NCBI GenBank assembly: GCA_947258885.1
Contig: CAMYKD010000017.1
Span: 24,671 to 61,193, forward strand
DNA: 36,523 nucleotides
Origin: an uncultured Kiloniellales bacterium
GTDB lineage: Bacteria; Pseudomonadota; Alphaproteobacteria; Kiloniellales; JAKSDN01
Direction: 5' to 3'
Numbering within the stretch: the stretch's first letter is position 1; every line of letters begins with the position of its first letter. Under the pieces are notes generated by a model, which had not been told where the DNA came from, ran no database searches, and saw nothing but the letters and a program-made list of their open reading frames with translations. Shown piece after piece: positions 1-8,261 of this stretch. A program made the translations under genes and the position numbers.

Positions 1-14
1 TGTAGAATGGCGGC

Positions 15-1100
15 ATGGCCCGCAAACCGGATGGACCTCTGCGGCGCGGCTGGACCACGGGCGCCTGCGCGGCCGCCGCGACCCGCGCGGCCTACACGGC
101 GCTGTTGACCGGCGCCTTCCCGGACCCGGTGGCGATCACCCTGCCCGGTGGCGAACGGCCGGCCTTCGCGCTGGCGCGCGAAGGGCAGGGGCCGGGCTAC
201 GCCCTGGCCGGCATCGTCAAGGACGCCGGCGACGACCCGGACGTGACCCACCTGGCCGAAATCGTGGTGCGGGTGCGCAAGGCCGCGCCCGGTGCCGGCG
301 TCGTCTTCACGGCCGGCGCCGGCGTCGGCACGGTCACCAGGCCGGGCCTGCCGCTGGCCGTCGGCGAACCGGCGATCAACCCGGCGCCGCGCGCGATGAT
401 GCGCGAGGCGGTCCATGCGGTCGCGGCCGAGCAGGGCGCCGCTGGCGACCTGGAAATCGAGATCTCTGTGCCCGGCGGGGAAGCGCTGGCCAAGAAGACC
501 TGGAACCCGCGCCTGGGTATCCTGGGCGGCATCTCGATCCTGGGCACGACCGGCGTCGTGGTGCCCTATTCCTGCTCGGCCTGGATCCACTCGATCCGGC
601 GCGGTATCGACGTCGCCCGGGCCGGCGGCATCGCGCACGTTGCCGGCTGTACCGGCTCGACCTCCGAGCGGGCGGTGCAGGCGCTCTACGGCCTGCCGGA
701 CGTCGCCCTGCTCGACATGGGCGATTTCGCCGGCGGACTGCTCAAGTACCTGCGCCGCCACCCCTTGCCCCGGCTCACGATCGGCGGCGGCTTCGGCAAG
801 ATCTCAAAGCTCGGCGCCGGGCACTTGGACCTGCACTCCGGGCGCAGCCAAGTGGATCTGGACTGGTTGGCCGAGCGGCTGGCGGACTTGGGCGGAGGAT
901 CCGACCTGCTCGAGAAGACCCGCGCGGCCAACACGGCAAGGGAGGTGCTCGACTTGGCACGCGACGCCGGCCTGCCGCTCGCCGATGCGGTTGCTCGGCA
1001 AGCCCGGGGGACGGCGCTCGGCGTGCTGGGCGGCGAGACCGAGGTCGAGGTGCTGGTGTTCGATCGGGAGGGCCGGCTGGTCGGTCGCTCGGATGGCTAG
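15..1100 (+). CDS. cbiD: Cobalt-precorrin-5B C1-methyltransferase CbiD
   Basis: CbiD methylates C1 of the corrin ring with S-adenosylmethionine in the cytoplasm, the step done by CobF in the oxygen-dependent route. The 361-residue protein has the usual family length. It opens with the hallmark Gly-Trp-Thr-Thr-Gly-Ala-Cys-Ala-Ala-Ala segment (about residues 13-22) and carries the central GILGGISILGTTGVVVPYS-type glycine-rich stretch (about 168-186) and a TIGGGFGKISKL segment (about 255-266). The ATG start lies at the window edge, so upstream signals are only partly visible. The stop overlaps the start of cobK by eight bases, which suggests translational coupling. It is the first of a two-gene + strand unit, apart from the other corrin genes. 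Its presence points to the oxygen-independent ring-contraction chemistry. Confidence 0.95.
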   Translation: MARKPDGPLRRGWTTGACAAAATRAAYTALLTGAFPDPVAITLPGGERPAFALAREGQGPGYALAGIVKDAGDDPDVTHLAEIVVRVRKAAPGAGVVFTAGAGVGTVTRPGLPLAVGEPAINPAPRAMMREAVHAVAAEQGAAGDLEIEISVPGGEALAKKTWNPRLGILGGISILGTTGVVVPYSCSAWIHSIRRGIDVARAGGIAHVAGCTGSTSERAVQALYGLPDVALLDMGDFAGGLLKYLRRHPLPRLTIGGGFGKISKLGAGHLDLHSGRSQVDLDWLAERLADLGGGSDLLEKTRAANTAREVLDLARDAGLPLADAVARQARGTALGVLGGETEVEVLVFDREGRLVGRSDG

Positions 1101-1851
1101 GCTCCTGCTTCTGGGCGGCACGGCCGAGGGCCTGGCGCTGGCGCGGAGCACGGCGGGTGATCCGGGGCTCCACACCGTCACCTCGCTGGCCGGTCGGACC
1201 CGCCGGCCGGCAGATGTTCCCGGCGAGGTCCGGGTCGGCGGCTTCGGCGGCGCCGAGGGGCTCGCCCGCCACCTCCAAGAGCAGGGGATCGACCTGCTGG
1301 TCGATGCGACACACCCCTTCGCCGCGGTCATGGCGCAGAACGCCGCCCAAGCCTGCCACGAGGCCGGCGTGCCCCGGCTCAAGCTGCTCCGCCCCGCCTG
1401 GCGTCCCGTGCCCGGCGATCTGTGGATCGAGGCGGCCGACGCGGCGGAGGCGGCCGCCGCCCTGCCCGGCCTCGGCGGAAGGTTCTTCCTGACGACGGGG
1501 TTCCGGGACATGACGGCCTTTGCCGGCCTCGCGGACGCGTGGTTTCTCGTCCGTCTCATCGATAGACCCGAGGCGGCCTTGCCGTTGGCGTGGCACGATC
1601 TGATTCTCGCGCGCGGCCCTTTCGCCGAAGCCGCTGAGGTGGCGCTCATGCGCGGTCACCGCATCGAAGCGCTGATCGCCAAGAACAGCGGCGGGCATTC
1701 CACCTACGCAAAGATTGCCGCGGCGCGGCGCCTGGGCCTTCCTGTAGTCATGATCCGCCGCCCGGAGGCACCGGCCGGTGAAATGGTCGAGACCGTCGAC
1801 CAGGCGCTCGCCTGGATCGCCGCGCGCGTCGGCCGAGATATGCGCTCATAA
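1093..1851 (+). CDS. cobK: Precorrin-6A / cobalt-precorrin-6A reductase
   Basis: CobK/CbiJ reduces a C18-C19 double bond of (cobalt-)precorrin-6A with NADPH. The 252-residue product starts at an ATG inside the end of cbiD. The same frame stays open far upstream, but that extension only reads cbiD out of frame. Family marks are the N-terminal LLLLGGTAEG nucleotide-binding motif (residues 4-13), LVDATHPFAA in the first half, and the AKNSGGHSTYAK motif near the C-terminus. The length fits CobK (about 245-260). The sequence alone cannot separate the CobK from the CbiJ substrate form, but pairing with cbiD favours the cobalt-containing substrate. Confidence 0.93.
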   Translation: MARLLLLGGTAEGLALARSTAGDPGLHTVTSLAGRTRRPADVPGEVRVGGFGGAEGLARHLQEQGIDLLVDATHPFAAVMAQNAAQACHEAGVPRLKLLRPAWRPVPGDLWIEAADAAEAAAALPGLGGRFFLTTGFRDMTAFAGLADAWFLVRLIDRPEAALPLAWHDLILARGPFAEAAEVALMRGHRIEALIAKNSGGHSTYAKIAAARRLGLPVVMIRRPEAPAGEMVETVDQALAWIAARVGRDMRS

Positions 1852-2049
1852 AGGGCTTTTGCACCAGAGGTCGTTGACGGGGATAGTCCGGACGAGCGCG
1901 TGTCGGTTACGGGGTCTCGTCGAATACGCGGTCGCGGGGAACCCGGGCGCGGTGCAGTGGGGAACCTGATAGAAACGGTTCTTCGCCGTGACCGGACCGA
2001 TTTTGACCGGTTCGAACAGGATGTCGTAGCGTGAATCGCGTTCGTTCAT
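1846..2049 (-). pseudogene. Truncated trimethylamine-dehydrogenase-like (Old Yellow Enzyme) N-terminal fragment
   Basis: The reading frame starts at an ATG preceded by a GGGAG ribosome binding site. Its first 32 or so residues closely resemble the N-terminus of trimethylamine/dimethylamine dehydrogenases: a DILFEPVKIGP stretch followed by KNRFYQVPHC. After residue 32 the similarity stops. The expected glycine/tryptophan-rich barrel segment is missing, and the frame ends after 67 codons, running into the 3' end of cobK on the other strand. A full enzyme has about 730 residues, so more than 90% of the gene is gone. It lies just downstream of, and co-oriented with, the MDR oxidoreductase and ureohydrolase, and was probably the third gene of that operon. 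The family assignment rests on recognising a short N-terminal motif; a small real protein cannot be fully excluded. Confidence 0.6.
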
Positions 2050-2149
2050 GGCCCTGCTCCCAGGTTCAGTGCCGCTGGCTGGTCCGGACTGCCGGAAGCC
2101 CGGCGGAGGCGCCGGTCGGCGCGCTGGAGAACATGTCCCTGATCCCGGC

Positions 2150-3160
2150 TCAGATCCGCACGACGATCTTGCCGAAGTGGCCGGCCGAGCGCATGTGGTG
2201 GAAAGCCGCGCGCGCCTCGGCGAAGTCGAACGCCCGGTCGACTACCGGTGTCAGACCATGCAGTCCGATCGCCCGGTTCATGGCCTCGCACATCTCGCGG
2301 TTGCCCACATAGATGCCCTGGAGGCAGAGGCTGCTGCGCATGACCGGCGTCGGGTTCACGGCGCCGGCCATGCCGGTCAGGATGCCGATCAGGCTGATAC
2401 GCCCGCCGACGCGGGTCGCCTGTATCGACTGTTCGAGCGTGCCCGGGCCGCCCAGCTCGACCACATGGTCGACGCCGAGGCCTCCGGTCGCCTCGCGCAC
2501 GGCCTCGGCCCAAGCCGGCGTCTGACGGTAGTTGACCGTCTCGTCGGCGCCCAGGCCCCGCGCCCGTTCCAGCTTCTCATCGCTGCTCGAGGTGATGACG
2601 ACCCGCGCGCCATGCAGCTTGGCGAACTGCAGCGCGAAGAGCGAGACGCCGCCGGTGCCGAGCAGCAGGACCGTGTCGCCGGCCTTGACGCCGCCCTTGG
2701 TCACCAGGGCGTGCCACGCGGTGAGCGCCGCGCAGGGCAAGGTCGCGCCCTCCTCGAAGCCGAGGTGATCGGGCAGCGCGACGAGGCCGTCCTCGCGCAG
2801 CACCGCGTGCTCGCACAACACGCCGTCCAGCGCGCCGCCGAGCGCGCTGGCCATGGCCTCGGCACTGATGCCTCCGGAGGTCCAGCGTTGGAAGAACAAG
2901 CCCATGACGCGGTCGCCCGGTTTGAAGCGGGTGACACCCGGTCCGACTTCGACGACCTCTCCGGCGGCGTCGGAGTTGGGGATCAGCGGCAGGCTCAGCC
3001 CGCGCGAGAGCGGGTCGAGCACCGTGGAGAGATCCCGGTAGTTCAGCGAGGAGGCGCGCAGGCGGACGAGTACCTCGCCCGGCCCGGGCCGCTGCGTCTC
3101 TCGCTCGACCAGCGCCAGTGCGTCGATCCCGCCGTCGCCTTGTATCTCGTAGGCCCTCAT
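2150..3160 (-). CDS. Zinc-independent-looking MDR family NAD(P)-dependent oxidoreductase
   Basis: This is a 336-residue medium-chain dehydrogenase/reductase. It has the GroES-like catalytic N-terminal half (with PNSDAAGEVVEVG at about 61-73 and FKPGDRVMG at about 79-87) and a C-terminal Rossmann domain with the cofactor motif LLLGTGGVS (about 165-173). The four-cysteine structural zinc lobe of classical alcohol dehydrogenases is absent, so a quinone-oxidoreductase-like or zinc-free alcohol dehydrogenase activity is likely. The substrate cannot be told. The open frame extends further upstream, but the start at 3160 is chosen because it forms an ATGA overlap with the ureohydrolase stop and matches the family N-terminus. 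Translational coupling to that gene and the downstream amine-dehydrogenase remnant suggest amine or guanidine catabolism, which is inference. Confidence 0.85.
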   Translation of the reverse strand: MRAYEIQGDGGIDALALVERETQRPGPGEVLVRLRASSLNYRDLSTVLDPLSRGLSLPLIPNSDAAGEVVEVGPGVTRFKPGDRVMGLFFQRWTSGGISAEAMASALGGALDGVLCEHAVLREDGLVALPDHLGFEEGATLPCAALTAWHALVTKGGVKAGDTVLLLGTGGVSLFALQFAKLHGARVVITSSSDEKLERARGLGADETVNYRQTPAWAEAVREATGGLGVDHVVELGGPGTLEQSIQATRVGGRISLIGILTGMAGAVNPTPVMRSSLCLQGIYVGNREMCEAMNRAIGLHGLTPVVDRAFDFAEARAAFHHMRSAGHFGKIVVRI

Positions 3161-4131
3161 GACGCGGCTCCCTTCCGGCTGCGTTCGTGGAACACGAAGC
3201 CCAGCACGTTCATCAGCAGCTGGGCGGCCAGGAAGGAGGTGATCCCCGTCGGGTCGTAGTCCGGCGCGACCTCGACCAGGTCGAGGCCGACGACCTCGCC
3301 CTTGCCCGCCAGGCCCTGCAGGATCTCCAGCACCTCGTAGTAGAGGAAGCCGCCGTGACTGGGCGTTCCCGTGCCCGGCGCGATCGAGGGGTCGAAGCCG
3401 TCGATGTCGATGGTGACGTAGTAGCGCAGGCCGGCCGGGATCCTGGCTAGCGTGCCCTCGGCACCCAGCCGCCGGACGTCGCGGACCGAGAGGATTTCCG
3501 AGCCCGCCTTGCGCGCGTCGTCGTAGTCGTCCCGATTCGAGGAGGAGACGTTGCGGATGCCCATCTGGGTCATGCCGGTGACCCACCCCATCTCGGAGGC
3601 TCGCCGCAGGGGGTTGCCGTGGCCGTAGCGCACGCCGTGGCGCTCGTCGACGAAGTCCAAGTGCGCGTCGAAATGGATGACGTGCAGCGGCGGCTGCTCG
3701 GAATAGGCGGCGAGGCAAGGCGCCGTGATCGAGTGGTCGCCGCCCAGGATGACGGGCAGCGCGCCGCTCTCCAGGATCTTGCGGACCGCGGCCTCGGTAT
3801 TGGCGTGACTCCGGAGCGTATCGGTATGGACGATGTCGGCGTCACCCAGGTCGACGATCCGGACCTGGTCGATGGGCAGATAGGTGACGTCGTCCTCGAA
3901 GTCGTAGGCGCCGCCGTGCCCGAAGGAGAACAGCGTAGAGGCCTCGCGAATCGCGCGCGGCCCGAAGCGCGCGCCCGAGCGGTACTGCGTGCCCATGTCG
4001 AAGGGCACGCCGAGGATCGCGACCTCGGCATCGATCCGGTCCCAATCGAGGCAGACCGGCTGCTTGGCGAAGGTGCTGTGGCCGACAAAGGGCAGGTTCA
4101 GGCGGCCGGTCTCGTAGGCGTTTCCAGTCAT
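3157..4131 (-). CDS. Agmatinase-family ureohydrolase (guanidino compound hydrolase)
   Basis: Members of this family use a binuclear manganese centre to hydrolyse a guanidino group to urea plus an amine. The 324-residue protein has all the family motifs: GGDHS (131-135, His133), DAHLD (155-159) and DIDGFDPSIAPGTGTP (242-257), so all expected metal ligands are present, followed by GLDLVEV (282-288). The length fits SpeB-type agmatinases. Guanidinobutyrase, guanidinopropionase and other guanidine hydrolases share these motifs, so the substrate is open. The ATG is preceded by GGAG at good spacing. It is the first gene of a minus-strand unit with the MDR oxidoreductase (ATGA overlap) and the amine dehydrogenase fragment. 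About 190 bases separate it from the divergent prenyltransferase; no clear operator was recognised there. Confidence 0.88.
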   Translation of the reverse strand: MTGNAYETGRLNLPFVGHSTFAKQPVCLDWDRIDAEVAILGVPFDMGTQYRSGARFGPRAIREASTLFSFGHGGAYDFEDDVTYLPIDQVRIVDLGDADIVHTDTLRSHANTEAAVRKILESGALPVILGGDHSITAPCLAAYSEQPPLHVIHFDAHLDFVDERHGVRYGHGNPLRRASEMGWVTGMTQMGIRNVSSSNRDDYDDARKAGSEILSVRDVRRLGAEGTLARIPAGLRYYVTIDIDGFDPSIAPGTGTPSHGGFLYYEVLEILQGLAGKGEVVGLDLVEVAPDYDPTGITSFLAAQLLMNVLGFVFHERSRKGAAS

Positions 4132-4321
4132 CCATGCTCTCCTCGCTCGCCGGCGAACCGCGGACTGTCCGAGGCTGCCTCTCGAAGGCTAACTCCGGGG
4201 CGTGCTGTTGGAAATAGGCCACGACTCGTGACCGCCGAGCTGTCGTTTCGGTCATTTGACGTGCCTCAATGCGCCACCGGCACGTTGGGCGCTACGAATC
4301 GGGTGGAAAGGTCGAAATCCA

Positions 4322-5287
4322 ATGACAACGACCTCCGGCATCGAGCCGTCGCGCCGCGCGCGCCTCGGCCGACCGCCGCTACGGAGCGCAAAGCGGCTCC
4401 TGACGGCTACCCGGCCCATGTTCTTTCCGGCCTCGGCCCTGCCGGTGTTGCTCGGCACGGCCTGGGGCGCCCGCCTGGACGGGATGCTCGACCCCGGGCC
4501 TTTCGCCCTGGCGCTCGCCGCCACGCTCTCGGTCCATGCCGGGGTGAACGTTCTGAACGATGTCTATGACGACCTGGGGGGCACCGACCGGATCAACACG
4601 GGGCGGATCCCACCCTTTACCGGCGGCTCCCGCCACATCCAGGACGGCGTCATGACGGCGCGCCAGATGTTCCGCTGGGGCGTCGCGCTCCTGGTCTTCG
4701 CGGCCGTGGTCGGGATTACGCTTTTCGCGACGAAAGGCTTGGGGGTCCTCCTGTTCGGAGCGGTAGGGGTCACCCTCGGGATCCTCTATTCCGTGCCGCC
4801 CGTGCGGCTGAGCGCGCGCGGTCTCGGCGAAGCCGCGGTAGGGGTCGGTTTCGGGGTCCTGCCGGTGACCGGCGCCGCCTGGCTGCAGAGCGGGTCGCTC
4901 GATTGGGGAGGACTGCTGCTCTCCCTGCCGGTCGCGCTCTGGGTGGTCGACATCCTGTTCGTCAACGAGATTCCGGACGCCGCGGCCGACGGGGCGACGG
5001 GCAAGCGCACCCTCGTGGTTCGCCTGGGACTGGACGGCACACGTGACCTCTATGTCCTGCTGAATGTTCTGGCCGCGCTCTGCGTCGTCGCGGCTGCTGC
5101 CGTGGGCTTGGTTCCCCTTGCCGCTGCCGCGGCGGCGCCGTTGCTCTTCTTGGCCGCGCTTGGCGTGGCCCGCGGGATGGTCCGAACCGCTGACCGGCGG
5201 CGCGCCCTGACGAGGAGCATCAAGGCGACGCTGGCAATTCACGCGGCCGGGACCTTTTGGCTCGCAGCCTGGATCTGGATCGGTTGA
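4322..5287 (+). CDS. UbiA-superfamily (MenA-like) membrane prenyltransferase
   Basis: UbiA-superfamily enzymes attach an isoprenoid chain to an aromatic acceptor in the inner membrane. The 321-residue protein is very hydrophobic, with about eight or nine membrane segments. It carries the first Asp-rich motif as NDVYDDLGGTDRIN (79-92) and a second as VNEIPDAAAD (about 216-225), which bind Mg-diphosphate. The NDxxDxxxGTDxxN form is closer to MenA (1,4-dihydroxy-2-naphthoate prenyltransferase) and related proteins than to UbiA proper. No other menaquinone gene lies nearby, so the acceptor is unknown. The start at 4322 is preferred over an in-frame ATG 66 bases upstream because it has a purine-rich GGTGGAAAGG about 10 bases ahead and gives the usual length. 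A START-domain quinone-binding protein follows 40 bases later, consistent with a quinone role. Confidence 0.85.
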   Translation: MTTTSGIEPSRRARLGRPPLRSAKRLLTATRPMFFPASALPVLLGTAWGARLDGMLDPGPFALALAATLSVHAGVNVLNDVYDDLGGTDRINTGRIPPFTGGSRHIQDGVMTARQMFRWGVALLVFAAVVGITLFATKGLGVLLFGAVGVTLGILYSVPPVRLSARGLGEAAVGVGFGVLPVTGAAWLQSGSLDWGGLLLSLPVALWVVDILFVNEIPDAAADGATGKRTLVVRLGLDGTRDLYVLLNVLAALCVVAAAAVGLVPLAAAAAAPLLFLAALGVARGMVRTADRRRALTRSIKATLAIHAAGTFWLAAWIWIG

Positions 5288-5327
5288 ACGCATAGGCTGG
5301 AAGGCCGGCCAAGAAACGGAATGCGCG

Positions 5328-5780
5328 ATGCCGAGATACGAGGAAACACGTGTGCTGCCCTATTCGAGGGAACGGCTCTTCGATCTGATCGCCGATGTCG
5401 AGCGCTATCCCGAGTTCCTGCCCTGGTGGCACGCGGCGAGAGTGCGCCGCCGCGACGGCAACACGGAGCAGGTCGAGCAGGTGGTCGGCCCCGTGATCGC
5501 GCGCTTCCGCTTCGCCTCGACGACCGTTCTCGAACGGCCCGACCACATAAAAACCACCTCGAACGAGCGCCCGTTCCGCCGCCTGGAAATCCACTGGACC
5601 TTCGCGCCGGCTCCGCACGGCGGCTGCGCCGCGACCTTCTCCGTCGACTACGAGCTGCGCTCGGGCGCGATAGAGAAGCTCACCGCCGTCATATTCGACG
5701 CCGCCGTCCGGCGGGTCGTGACCGCCTTCGAGACTAGGGCACACCGGCTTCTTGCCAAGGCCAGGGTCGCAGGGGCTTGA
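5328..5780 (+). CDS. Coq10/RatA-type START-domain protein
   Basis: This 150-residue protein matches the polyketide-cyclase/START group that includes mitochondrial Coq10 (ubiquinone-binding) and bacterial RatA. Visible hallmarks are an N-terminal PYSRERLFDLIADVERYPEFL-like segment, the central P-F-R-x-L-x-x-x-W pattern (FRRLEIHW), and the C-terminal FDAAVRRVVTAFETRA helix. The fold is a helix-grip cavity that binds a lipid-like ligand. It follows the prenyltransferase by 40 bases on the same strand, so both may serve quinone synthesis or delivery. RatA was described as a ribosome-association toxin in E. coli, but a quinone-chaperone role fits this context better. It ends four bases before the convergent ABC permease gene. 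Confidence 0.85.
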   Translation: MPRYEETRVLPYSRERLFDLIADVERYPEFLPWWHAARVRRRDGNTEQVEQVVGPVIARFRFASTTVLERPDHIKTTSNERPFRRLEIHWTFAPAPHGGCAATFSVDYELRSGAIEKLTAVIFDAAVRRVVTAFETRAHRLLAKARVAGA

Positions 5781-5784
5781 CGGT

Positions 5785-6540
5785 TCAGCCCCGCGCGCCG
5801 GCATAGAACTCGACCTTTCGCTCGGCCCAGCCGACCAGTTCGGCGGCCAGCATCGCGAAGGCGAAGAGCAGGATCGTCAAGGCCCAGAACTGCTCCATCA
5901 GGAAGTTGCGGGAGTACAGCTCGAACAGCTCGCCGTAGCCGATGATCGAGACGAGCAGCTGTCCGATCACCACCCCCTTCACGGCTCGGATAATCCCCAA
6001 TCGCACCCCGGCCAGGATTTCGGGCAGTGCCGCCAAGAGAAGTATCCTGGCGTAGAGGTCGAGCCGGCTTGCTCCGAACGAGCGTGCCATTTCGAGTAAC
6101 GAGGGGTTGACGTGCTTGATACCCGCCTGGGTGTCCAGGACGATGATCCAGACCGCGAACAGCATCACGGTCACGACGATGGTCGTCTGCCCCAGACCGA
6201 AGAGGATCATGATGACCGGTACCAGGGCGGTGAGCGGTGCGCTGACGAAGACGTTGACCCATGTGCCGAGAAGCTTCTCCGCCGCCTCGACCCGACCCAT
6301 CAGAACTCCTAGCGGAATGCCGAGGGACAGCGCCAGCCCCATGCCCAGCGCGAAGGACTCGAACGTCAGCAGGGTGGCATGCCGGAACTTGCCGGTCTGC
6401 ACCATCTCGGCAAGGGCCGCCAGAACATGCGTGAATGGCGGCACGAGAAAAACCAGCTCGGCGCGCCCAACGATTTCCCAGGCAAGGGCCCAGAAGACCA
6501 GCGCGAACATGATCGGAATGTCGCGGCCGAAGACCCTCAT
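5785..6540 (-). CDS. ABC importer permease (SsuC/TauC type), second permease
   Basis: This 251-residue integral membrane protein belongs to the binding-protein-dependent permease family of nitrate/sulfonate/taurine importers. It has about six hydrophobic helices and the EAA cytoplasmic loop around residues 145-175, reading LLEMARSFGASRLDLYARILLLAALPEILAGVRLG in pieces typical of SsuC. It is the last gene of a four-gene transporter unit: binding protein, permease, ATPase, then this permease. It starts 13 bases after the ATPase stop. It is clearly related to, but not a recent copy of, the other permease, so the two probably form a heterodimer. The substrate cannot be read from the sequence. Confidence 0.9.
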   Translation of the reverse strand: MRVFGRDIPIMFALVFWALAWEIVGRAELVFLVPPFTHVLAALAEMVQTGKFRHATLLTFESFALGMGLALSLGIPLGVLMGRVEAAEKLLGTWVNVFVSAPLTALVPVIMILFGLGQTTIVVTVMLFAVWIIVLDTQAGIKHVNPSLLEMARSFGASRLDLYARILLLAALPEILAGVRLGIIRAVKGVVIGQLLVSIIGYGELFELYSRNFLMEQFWALTILLFAFAMLAAELVGWAERKVEFYAGARG

Positions 6541-6553
6541 GACGACGGCGCCA

Positions 6554-7357
6554 TCACACCAGATACTCGCGAAGCATCTGCCAGATCTCCTCGACCATAT
6601 CGAGATAGCGCTTGTTGCGGCGCAACTCCTCCGGACTGCCGCCGTGATCCAGCCCGGTGCGGATCACGCGCGACACCGCGCCCGGCCGCGGTGTCAGGAG
6701 GACGACCTGATCGGAGACGTAGACCGCCTCCTCGATGCTGTGCGTGACGAAAATGAAGGTCTTGTTCTCGCTCTGGATCAGATGCAGCAGATCCTCCTGG
6801 AACTTCCGTCTGGTCTGCTCGTCGACCGCCGAAAAGGGCTCGTCCATCAACAGCACCTCGGCGTCGACGGCCAGGGCGCGCGCGAGCCCCACCCGTTGAC
6901 GCATGCCGCCCGACAGCTCGTGGGGATAGCGCTCCTCGAAGCCCGCCAGACCGACCTTCGCGATATAGGAACGGGCGATGGCGTGCCGTTCGTGCCGGGA
7001 CATGCCTCTCAGTTCGAGCCCGAACGCGACGTTGCGAAGCACGCTCGCCCAGGGCATGAGGGCAAAGTCCTGAAACACGAAGGCCCTCTCCGGGCCCGGG
7101 CCGGTAACCGCACGGCCGTTGACGATTATCGTGCCCGCGCTCGGCTCCAGAAGTCCGGCAATGATCTTGAGCAGGGTCGTCTTGCCGCAGCCGCTCGGCC
7201 CGAGCAGCGTCGTCAGCTCTCCCTTGGGAAAGCCGAGATCGATGCCCTCGAGTGCCTGAATGCCGCCGTCGTAGGTTTTCGAGATGCCTCTCGCCTGAAC
7301 GATGCCGTCCGGCTTCGTCGCGGTCTCGACGGGATCTGTGGCGCCGGAGATACTCAT
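6554..7357 (-). CDS. ABC importer ATPase (SsuB/TauB type)
   Basis: This is a 267-residue cytoplasmic ATPase that drives the neighbouring importer. It shows Walker A as GPSGCGKTT (about 54-62), a Q-loop at FQDFALMPW, the ABC signature LSGGMRQR, Walker B as VLLMDEPFSAVD and the switch His in FVTHSIEEA. This arrangement is typical of nitrate/sulfonate/taurine ATPases. The long open frame upstream is a shadow of the permease gene. The start at 7357 overlaps the preceding permease stop as TGATG, indicating translational coupling. The N-terminal 25 residues before the ABC core are non-conserved. Confidence 0.94.
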   Translation of the reverse strand: MSISGATDPVETATKPDGIVQARGISKTYDGGIQALEGIDLGFPKGELTTLLGPSGCGKTTLLKIIAGLLEPSAGTIIVNGRAVTGPGPERAFVFQDFALMPWASVLRNVAFGLELRGMSRHERHAIARSYIAKVGLAGFEERYPHELSGGMRQRVGLARALAVDAEVLLMDEPFSAVDEQTRRKFQEDLLHLIQSENKTFIFVTHSIEEAVYVSDQVVLLTPRPGAVSRVIRTGLDHGGSPEELRRNKRYLDMVEEIWQMLREYLV

Positions 7358-8157
7358 CAACCCTCCTTCTTCTCGGGCCTGAAGACCATCGTCTCGAGCT
7401 TCTGAAGGCTGCTCACGGTGATCGCGGCGAACGCGACGATCGAGAAGATGGCGGCGTACATCTCGGCATAGTCGGCGACGGACCGATGGTAGGTGATCAG
7501 GTCCCCGATGCCGGTCGGCGTGATCAGCAGCTCGGCCAAGACGACCCCGATGAATCCGGCCGCTATGCCCAATCTCAGGCCCGCGAAGATGAGCGGACTG
7601 GCGTCCGGCAGGATGATCTTGGCGATGACCTGCACTCTGCTGCCCTGGAATGCCCGGCACATCTCTATCAGCGAGGGGCTGGCGTTTCGCACCGCCTTGT
7701 AGGAGTTCAGCACGATGACCGGGGCGGCGAGGATACAGACCGCGATGACCTTGGCGGTCAGGCCGATTCCATAAATGAAGGTGATCAAGGGAATGAGGGC
7801 GGCGACGGGGGCGGCCTGAAGAACGATGAAGACCGGCGCGACGAAGAATTCGAAAAGCCGCGACAGACCCATCGCGACACCGGCGAGTATCCCGAAAACG
7901 CCCGAAATCAAGAGGCCGATGAGCAAGGGTTGCAGCGTCGAGAGATAAGCGCGTCCCATGCTCCCGTCGAGCGTCATCTGGAACAGGGCCGCCATTGTCG
8001 CGCCGAAGGTTGGAAAAGCCGGGCTGATTGGAACCCGCCCGGCGAACTCCCACGCGCCGAAAACCAGAACGAACGAGGCCAGCCGCCAGACCGCGGTGGA
8101 CGAAAGCGGGCGAAACGGCCCTCCCCGTCCTACGGGCTCAAAATCACGTGTCGTCAT
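7357..8157 (-). CDS. ABC importer permease (SsuC/TauC type), first permease
   Basis: This 266-residue inner-membrane permease has five to six hydrophobic segments and an EAA loop (SLIEMCRAFQGSRVQVIAKI region, about residues 160-180), followed by the conserved GLRLGIAAGFIGVVLAELL helix. It lies between the binding protein (104-base gap) and the ATPase (one-base overlap). No strong ribosome binding site is seen before its ATG, but the start fits the family length. It most likely pairs with the second permease, 5785-6540. Confidence 0.9.
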   Translation of the reverse strand: MTTRDFEPVGRGGPFRPLSSTAVWRLASFVLVFGAWEFAGRVPISPAFPTFGATMAALFQMTLDGSMGRAYLSTLQPLLIGLLISGVFGILAGVAMGLSRLFEFFVAPVFIVLQAAPVAALIPLITFIYGIGLTAKVIAVCILAAPVIVLNSYKAVRNASPSLIEMCRAFQGSRVQVIAKIILPDASPLIFAGLRLGIAAGFIGVVLAELLITPTGIGDLITYHRSVADYAEMYAAIFSIVAFAAITVSSLQKLETMVFRPEKKEG

Positions 8158-8261
8158 CCGACGGTTTCTCGACGGCCCGGCAGTCGTATCGGCCGGGGGC
8201 AGGGAGGTCCCGGGCCGATACGGCCATCGGTCAGGTTTTCGCGCTCAATTCGCCGATGCGG

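Noticed and set aside
415-1092. N-terminal extension of cobK within cbiD
   Set aside because: The extension is Arg/Ser/Pro-rich out-of-frame reading of cbiD, and the family start is at 1093.
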